From contig OX411559.1 in NCBI GenBank assembly GCA_948146395.1, positions 39,612,679 to 39,676,678 of the forward strand: a stretch of DNA of 64,000 nucleotides. The letters are read 5' to 3'. Under the pieces are notes generated by a model that ran no database searches, was not told where the DNA came from, and saw nothing but the letters and a program-made list of their open reading frames with translations. Source of the DNA: Fragum whitleyi (lineage: Eukaryota; Mollusca; Bivalvia; Cardiida; Cardiidae). The stretch's first letter is position 1. Each line of letters starts with the position of its first letter. Below are positions 56,901 through 64,000 of this stretch, piece by piece. The position numbers were made by a program, and so were the translations under genes.

Positions 56901-59900
56901 CAGATACTGAAAGGGTCTAGCACGATAAAAAACATACATGTAGCAGGGTATAAACGGACGATGACAATGTTGTTTATGGAAATTGTGAGTAAATACGGCT
57001 AAGAACCTGTGCGGATAGTAGATATGATAGGGTAGATACGGATAATTACCATGTCCCTCAAGGAGATTATAAGGTAGATATTTTTTAGGACAATGGCTTT
57101 AAAGGACATAACAGGATGGATACAGGTAAGGTCATCTTCGTTTAAAGGAGGTTAAAAGGTAGATACGGCTGGGATCTAGCGCGTAAATGGAGATAACAGG
57201 GTAGAAACAGATGAGGACAATGTTGTTCAAGGAGATTATGAGTAGATACGGCTGCGGATCTGTGTGTAGTTTATAGAGAGTATAGAGAACATACGGATAA
57301 TGACTTAGTCGCTTAACGAGACCATGCGGTAGATACGACTGAGGACAATGTCTTTAAAGAGATAACAGGATAGATACAGGTAAGTTCATCTATGCTTATA
57401 TGAGGTTATAGGGTAGATACGGCTGTAGACATGGATGGTTAAAATGAATTATGGGGTAGATACGGAAAAGGACAATGACTTTAAAGGAGAGTATGAGTAG
57501 ATACAGCTCAGAACCTGTCTTGTTTTTAGAGATTATAGGGTAGATACGGATAAAGGATATACCCCAAAAGGAGATTATAAAGTAGATATTTCTGAGGACA
57601 ATTAACTTAAAAGGAGATTACAGGCTAGATACAGGTATGGTTAAAGGATGTTATAGGGTAGATACGGCTGAGGTCAAGAGCGTTAAAGGAGATCAAAGGG
57701 TAGATACGGAATAGGACAATGTTTTTAAAGGAGATTATGAGTAGAACGGGTGAGGACCCGTGTGGTTTAAAGAAATTAAAGTGTTGATACGGCTAAATAC
57801 TTTGTAGTTAAAGGAGAATTTAAAATAGAAACGGCCGAGGACAATGCCTTTAAAGAGATTACAGGATTGATGAAGATAAGGTCATCCATGGTTGAAGATT
57901 GTTATAAGGTAGATACGGATGAGGTCTTGCGCGTTAAAAGACATTTAAGGGTAGATACGGACGAGGACAATGTTGTTTAAGCAGATTTTGAGTAGATATG
58001 GCTGAGAAACTTTGTGGCAAAAAGAGATGATGGGGTACATACGGATAAAGGCCATGTCGCTTAAGAAAATTATAAGGACGATTAGGTTGTTTAAGTAGAT
58101 TATGTTTAGGTACGGCTGGCGAAGTGTGATTAAAAGAGATTAAAGGGAAAATACCGATAAAGACCATGTTCCTAACGGAGATTCTAAGGTACATACAGCT
58201 GAGGACAATGGCTTTAAAGATGATTACAGGCAGGATACAGGTATGGTCATCTACAGTTAGGGGAGTTTATAGGGTTGATACGCTTGATGTTTACCGCCTT
58301 AAAGGAGATTATAGGGTAGATACGGACGAGGACAATGTTGTTCAGAAAATGAGTAGATACGGCTAAGGACCTGTGTGGTTAAAAGAAAGTAAAAGAAATG
58401 TCTACCGCCTAAAAGGGAAATACGGGGTAGAATCGGAGGAGGACAATGTTGTTTAAGGAGATTATGAGAAGAAGGAGCTAGGAAACTGTGAGGTTTAAAG
58501 AGATTATACATGTATATTCAAATAAAAGACGATGTCACCAAAGGAGATTATAGGGAAGATATGGCTTAGGACAATTTCTTCAAAGGAGATTACAGGATTG
58601 AAAAAGCTTAGGTCATCTATGGATAAAGGAGGTAAAAGGGTAGATACGGATGAGATCTAGCGCGTTAAAGGAGATTAAAGGGTGGATACAGCCCAGGACA
58701 ATATTGATTGAGGAGATCATGAGTAGAAACGGCTGAGGACCTATGTGGTTAAAAGAGAGTATATGGTAGATACGGCAAAAAGACCATATCGCTTAAGCAA
58801 ATTATAAGGTAGATACGGCTGAGGACAATGTCTTTAAAAGGCTGCTGGGTGGATATAGGTAAGGTCATCTGTGGTTAAAGGAGGTTATAGGGAAGATACG
58901 GATAAAGATCATGTTTCTTAAGGAGATTTAAAGATAGATACGGCTGAGGACAATTTATTAAAAGCCAATATCAGAATTGATGCAGGAAAGGTCATATAAG
59001 GAGTTTATAAGGTAGATACGGCTGAGGACAATGTCTTTAAAGGATATTACAGAATGGATTTAGGTAAGGTCATCTATTGTTAAAGGGGGTTAAAGGGTAG
59101 ATACAGCTTTAGTCTAGCGCGTAAAAGGATGTTACAGGGTTGGTCCAGACGAGGACAATGTTGTTTAAGGAAATTATGAGTAGATACGGCTGAGGACCAG
59201 TGTGGTTTAAAGAAATTAAAGTGTAGATACTGATAAGGTCATCCTTGTTTAAAGTAGGTTAAAAGGTAAATACGAGGTCAATGTTGTTTTATGAGATTAT
59301 GGGTAGATACGACTGAGGTCCTGTGTGGTTTTAAGAGATTAAAGTGTAGATTCGGATAAAGACTATGTCGCTAAAGGAGAATTTAAGGTAGATATGGCCG
59401 AGGACAATGTCTTTAAAGAGATTTCAGGTTGGATACAGGTTAGGTCATCTATGTTTAAAGAAGGATATAGGGTAGATACGGATGCGGACATGTCTGGTTA
59501 AAAGAGCTAAAAGGGTAGATACGGACGAGGACAATGTTTTTTAGGAGATTTAGAGTAAAGGGGGTGAAAGGAAAGGTGCGGCTGAGGTCAAGCACGTTAA
59601 AGAAGAATACAGGGCGTCAAAATACATAAAAGGGTAGATACGGACGAGGACAATGTTGTTGAAGCCTGATGATGAGTAGATACGGCTGAGGACCTTTGTG
59701 GTAAAAAGAGATTATAGGGTAGATACGGATAAAGACCATGTCGCTAAAGAAAATTTAAAGGTATATACGGCCGAGAACACTGTATTTAAAGGAGATTACA
59801 GGATGAATTTAGTTAAGGTGATCTTTAGTTAAAGGAGGTAAAAGGGTAGACACGGATGAGGTCTAGTGCGTAAAGTTGATTACAGGGTAGACACAGACTA

Positions 59901-61838
59901 GGACAAGGGTGTTTAAGGAAATTATGAATAGATACGGCTGAGACCACTGTGGTTTAAAGACATTAAAGTGTAGATACGGATAAAGGCCATATCCCAAAAG
60001 GAGGTTATAAAGTAGACATGGCTGAGGGCAATGTCTTAAAAGAAGATTTCAGGATGGTTTCAGATAAGGTCATCCATGGTTAAAGGAGGTAATATGGAAG
60101 GTACGTGTAATATGCTAGGTACGGCTTAGGTCTAGCGTTTTAAGGGGCTTACAGGGAAGATTCGGACGAGGACAATGTTTTTTAAGGAGATGATAAATAG
60201 ATACGGCTGAGGACATGTGTGGTTAAGATAGATTAATTAGTAGATTTGGAAAAAAACTATGTCGCTAAAGAAGTATTTAAGGAAGATTCGACTAAGGACG
60301 TTGTCTTTAAAGCGAATAGTGGATGGATACAGGTAAGGTCATCTTTTGTTAATGGAGGTTATAAGGAAGATACGGATGGGGTCTGTCAAACGACATAACA
60401 GGGTAGATACGGACGAGGCTAATGTTGTTTAAGGTCACTATGAGTTGATATGGCTGAGGGCCTGTGTGGTTAAAAGAGGATATAGGGTAGATACGGATAA
60501 AGACCATGTCCCTAAAGATAATCATAAGGTAGATACAGCTGAGGACATTTTTTAAAAAAAAGATTACAGAATGGATACGGGTAAAGTCATCTATGGTTAA
60601 AGGAGGTTGTGGGTAGTTACGGATGAGGTCTAGCGTGTTAGAGGGGATTACAGGGTTGATACAGACGGGAAAAATGTTGTTAAAAAGATTATGAGTAGAT
60701 ACGGCTGAAGACCTGTGTTTTTTAAAGAGATTATAGGGTAGATACGGATAAAGACCATGTCGCGATAGAAGATTTAAAGGTAGATGCAGCTGAGTACATT
60801 GCATTTCAAGATTACAGAATGGATACAGGTAAGGTCATCTATGATTAAAGGAAGTTATGGGTTAGCTACGGCTGAGGTTTAGCGCATTAGAGGGGATAAC
60901 AGGGTAGAAACAGACGAGGTAATGTTGTTAAAGGAGATTATGAGTAGATACGGCTGAGGGCCTGTATGGTTAAAAGAGATTATAGTGTAGATACGGATAA
61001 AGACTATGATGCTAATTGAGAATTTAAGGTAGATACGGCTGAGGACAATGTCTTTAAAGAAATTAGTGGATGGATACAGGTAAGGTCATCTATGGTTAAA
61101 GGAGGTTATAAGGGAGAGACGGATAGAGCTTAGCGCGTTTAAAGACATTACGAGGTAGAAACGGACGAGGGCAATGTTGTTTAAGGACATTATGAGTAGA
61201 TACGAATGAGGACCTGATTGGTTAAAAGAGATTATAGGGTATCAATGGATAAAGACCATGTCCCTCAAGGAGATTATAAGGTAGATACGACTGAGGACAA
61301 TGGCTTTAAAGTAGATTACAGAATAGATACAGGTAAGGTCATCTATTGTTAAAGGAGGTTATATGGTAGATTCGGCTGGGAATGAAGCCATTAAAAGGAG
61401 ATTACAGAATAATAGTAGATTATGGGGAGATATGGCTGAGGACCTTTGTGGTTAAAAGAGATTATAGGGTAGATACGGATAAAGAATGTGTCGCTAAAGA
61501 AAATTATAAGGTAGATACAGCTGAGGACAATGTATTTAAAAGAAGATTTCAGGATGGTTTCAGATAAGGTCATCTATGGTTAAAGGAGGTTAGAGGGTAG
61601 ATACGGATAAAGACCATGTCCCTTAAGAAAATTAAAAGGTAGATAGGGTTGAGGACAATGTATTTAAAAAAGATAACGGCATGGATACAGGTAAGGTCAT
61701 CATTGGTTAAAGGAGGTTATGGGGTAGATATGGATGAGGTCTAGCGCGTTAGAGGGGATTACAGGGTAGATACGGACGAGGACAGTGTTGTTAAACAAGA
61801 TAATGAGTAGATACGGCTGAGGACCTGTGTTTTTAACA
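50981..61838. repeat. Satellite array: ~42-bp monomers in a ~252-bp six-monomer higher-order repeat
   Basis: Each monomer carries GGTAGATACGG (variants GGATGGATACAGG) followed by a variable part ending in forms of TTAAAGGAGATTATA. In the centre six distinguishable monomers repeat in fixed order: CTGAGGACAATGTC, TAAGGTCATCTATG, ATGGGGTTTAGCGC, ACGAGGACTATGTTG, CTGAGGGCCAGTGTG, ATAAAGACTATGTCAC. Successive TTTAGCGC marks are spaced 251-252 bases. The left edge decays gradually (first boxes at about 50990 and 51030); the right end is abrupt at about 61838. Frames of up to 151 codons on the minus strand are periodic, not genes. Confidence 0.9.
52740..56900. repeat. Homogenised core of the satellite
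   Basis: Around 16 higher-order units with few differences. One irregular unit near 53990-54160 has three extra monomers (spacing about 380), typical of unequal exchange. Outside this core the order of monomers is scrambled and divergence rises. Confidence 0.8.
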
Positions 61839-61844
61839 GAGAAA

Positions 61845-62612
61845 GACCTATGCCAAAGTCAGTCTTTTTTTAATTTGATTTCAAAAATGTTCAATAATCT
61901 GATTAACAGACACCCGAGGATAATTCAAGTGAAGTATGGTTGATATCCATCAAAAGGATTGTGAAAAAGTCTCAAAGTTATCTTTATAATAATATATTGG
62001 GGAAATGACCCCTACCACAAATTACATTATAACAATATTTTATAAGAGAATGATAAAGGGTGAACCAGGCATCATTCAAGTGACTTTTGGTTGATGTCCA
62101 TAATTTATTTCCTAGGGGAAAATAAGCTAAATTTCTCACTATATAACATGAACCAAATAAACCTCTGCTACCAAAACACATACTTTACGTCTGTGTTACC
62201 CTAAGAACATTCAAGTAACATATAGAGAATTTATCTCCCCCCCCCCCCCCTCCCCCCCATTGACTTTGACATTTACATTAATTTTATCCAAGACACATCT
62301 TTTTGAAGACTGACAAGAAATCACAAAAGGATCATTAATGTAAAGTTTGCTCAATATCAATTCATTATTTTCTGAGACAGCCACCATATACCATAAATGG
62401 AAATTAGCCACTCCCAATTTAAAATCTTTGTATGAATCTGATAGAAGGTCACCTAATGAACATTCCTGTGAATTTTTATCTAAATCAATCTCATATTTAA
62501 TATGGTGAAAATGTTCAAAGTAGAATTTTTACGGAGTGACAGACACGCAGATGCAAGTACAATTGACACTCTCAAATATCAATAGCTCCCTGGCCTTTCA
62601 GCCAGAGGATCT
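61845..62612 (+). mobile_element. Pearl-like element lacking its 5' end
   Basis: Diverged units (ATAATTCAAGTGAAGTATGG / ATCATTCAAGTGACTTTTGG, GTTGATATCCATC / GTTGATGTCCATA), then GGAGTGACAGACACGCAG and a terminal hairpin CTGGCCTTTCAGCCAG. A C-rich tract lies at 62237-62259. The satellite begins exactly where its upstream part should be. Confidence 0.55.
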
Positions 62613-63305
62613 GAAATTATCATTTTCTCTCACAAACATTCTTTGTTGATTGAAATAAAGTTTTACACATATCAACAAGAATTGATATCAACGCTTTTGT
62701 TTCTGGAAAGATGAGTAACATGAGTCCTGTTTGGCAAAATAAACGCCTCACTATTTTTTTTTTTTAAATGAATGCCTACTTTTGTGTGATGCAGTATTAT
62801 AATTGGACAAACGTTGAATATATGCTCATATTCATATCATGAAGTATATACTTCGAAAGTGTCATCAAAAAACAATTCTTAACGACGGTGTCTATATTGC
62901 TGTGACATTTATGTGCTATGATTGTCACAGAACATTTTGTGCAACCTACATACAAATCCAACAATAGTTTGAAGAAAATCCATACATTGAGAAAGAGTAA
63001 TGTTTACAAGATTTATTATAACGTAGCTTTTTCCGTGATTTAAAATAGTATCACCAAATGAAGTTGATAACCACTAATAGTCACATGATGAGGAACTTTC
63101 AGTGAAAGTTTCATGCAAATCTATTCTTTAAAACAAGAATAATGCGTTGACAAGAAATTTTACGTCAAGCCCCCTTTTCCGTTACTCAGCATTATATCAG
63201 CGATCATCAACAAAATCAGTTTTGTTACATGATGAGGAATAGTCTTCGAATGGTTCATGAAAATATGCCAATAAATGAAAGAAAAGTTTTGAGGTGAAAA
63301 AAAAA
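62613..63305. other. Spacer, no gene seen
   Basis: A+T-rich. A fragment near 63080-63130 (GTGAAAGTTTCATGCAAATC) recalls pearl core repeats. Nothing else is recognisable. Confidence 0.35.
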
Positions 63306-64000
63306 ACAAGAGGACCATGATGGTCCTAGATCGCTCACCTGTGTCTCTTTGACCCCTGGGACATCACATTAATTCAATAGGCAGATGTCAAAAAGGAGAT
63401 GATTTCTACAAAAGATCAATACCATGGAATGTTTTCAGCCAAGAGCAAGACAGATATGCCTTTTCGCTTTGATTCTATGTAAAATGGGATGTACCTGGGT
63501 GGAGCAAAAATGTGACTCCAGGGTCTTAATATGGACAAACTTAGTAGAGGTCAATTAGATGATGATAAAAACTAAACATGAAAGCTGTCTGCCTTCTGGT
63601 TTCAGAGAAGAACATTTTTGAAGGTTTACCTATTTTCATCCATCTTGCTCAGATGAGCAAAAAGGGATGCCTTCGGGTGGAGCCAAAATATGACCCCAGG
63701 GTCTTGATATGAACAAACTTCTAGGGGCCCACTAAATAATGCTACATACCAAATATGAATGCTGTGTGCCCTCTGGTTTCGGGAAAAAAGATTAAGATTT
63801 TTAAAGATTTTCGCTCTTTGATTCTATGTAAAAAGGGTTACGCTCGGATGGAGCCCAAATATGATCCTAGGGTAGTGATATGAACAAACTTGGTAGACGT
63901 CCACTAGATGATGCTACATACCAAATATGCAAGCAGTCTGCCATCTGATTTCAGATAAGAAGATTTTTTAAGATTTTCGCTCTTTGATTCTATGTCAAAA
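63306..64000 (+). mobile_element. Pearl-like element with ~180-bp repeats, cut by window end
   Basis: Leader AACAAGAGGACCATGATGGT and GATCGCTCACCTGTG. Then units of ~180 bases (TCTTTGATTCTATGTAAAA, GGATGGAGCCCAAATATGA, GATATGAACAAACTTGGTAG, TGCTACATACCAAATATG). Three units are visible. The 3' tail lies beyond the window. Confidence 0.8.

Noticed and set aside
50981..61838. CRISPR-like array
   Set aside because: Boxes of ~11 bases separated by ~31 bases look superficially array-like, but the intervals are themselves repeats in a fixed six-part order, in animal satellite DNA.

Overview
The window is repeat-dense, A+T-rich animal DNA. The abundance of pearl-like (Helentron-type) elements with internal tandem repeats, ACGG-type tails and 3' hairpins, plus a tRNA-Leu-primed LTR element, points to a mollusc and most likely a bivalve; the species cannot be named from the sequence. 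Most of the 64 kb is transposon, MITE or satellite. The real host coding sequence is a few short exons on the minus strand that only appear once splice sites are read.

Host genes. (1) Six exons between 43722 and 36659 on the minus strand join in perfect phase into a complete 321-residue protein: a Schlafen-type AlbA_2 domain with its three acidic catalytic positions, a long charged coiled coil, and a C-terminal CSIM preceded by basic residues, which reads as a CaaX farnesylation box. (2) At 5474-4746 and 2192-1999, also minus, lie the first coding exon and probably the second of an unrecognised protein with an RRM-like N-terminus; its remainder should lie beyond the left edge. (3) A 47-bp exon candidate lies at 21520-21566 on the plus strand.

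Mobile DNA. An 8.7-kb element bounded by GTACGAAAAATT termini occurs twice in opposite orientation (6617-15350 and 21685-30645). The copies look almost identical: mirrored reading frames are the same, and the offsets between them imply only two 1-bp homopolymer differences and one 225-bp MITE insertion. Each copy ends in arrays of a CpG-containing 7-mer and carries the same nested passengers (a CAGTG-ended element holding a pearl-like element). The first copy interrupts the 3' LTR of a gag-only LTR retroelement (about 5780-17994); the intact sister LTR at 17025-17994 serves as the empty site. The first 1.8 kb of the window holds another array-flanked element sharing a core with the 8.7-kb element. 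Several MITE families (TTAA-flanked, MULE-like with an 11-bp target duplication, foldbacks), SINE heads, a Tc1/mariner remnant and a broken non-LTR reverse transcriptase fill the introns and spacers.

Satellite. From about 50.98 kb to 61.84 kb lies a tandem array of ~42-bp monomers organised in a ~252-bp six-monomer higher-order repeat. It is homogeneous in the middle, decays toward both flanks, and has a conserved GGTAGATACGG box in nearly every monomer. Pearl-like sequence borders it on the right and continues to the window end.
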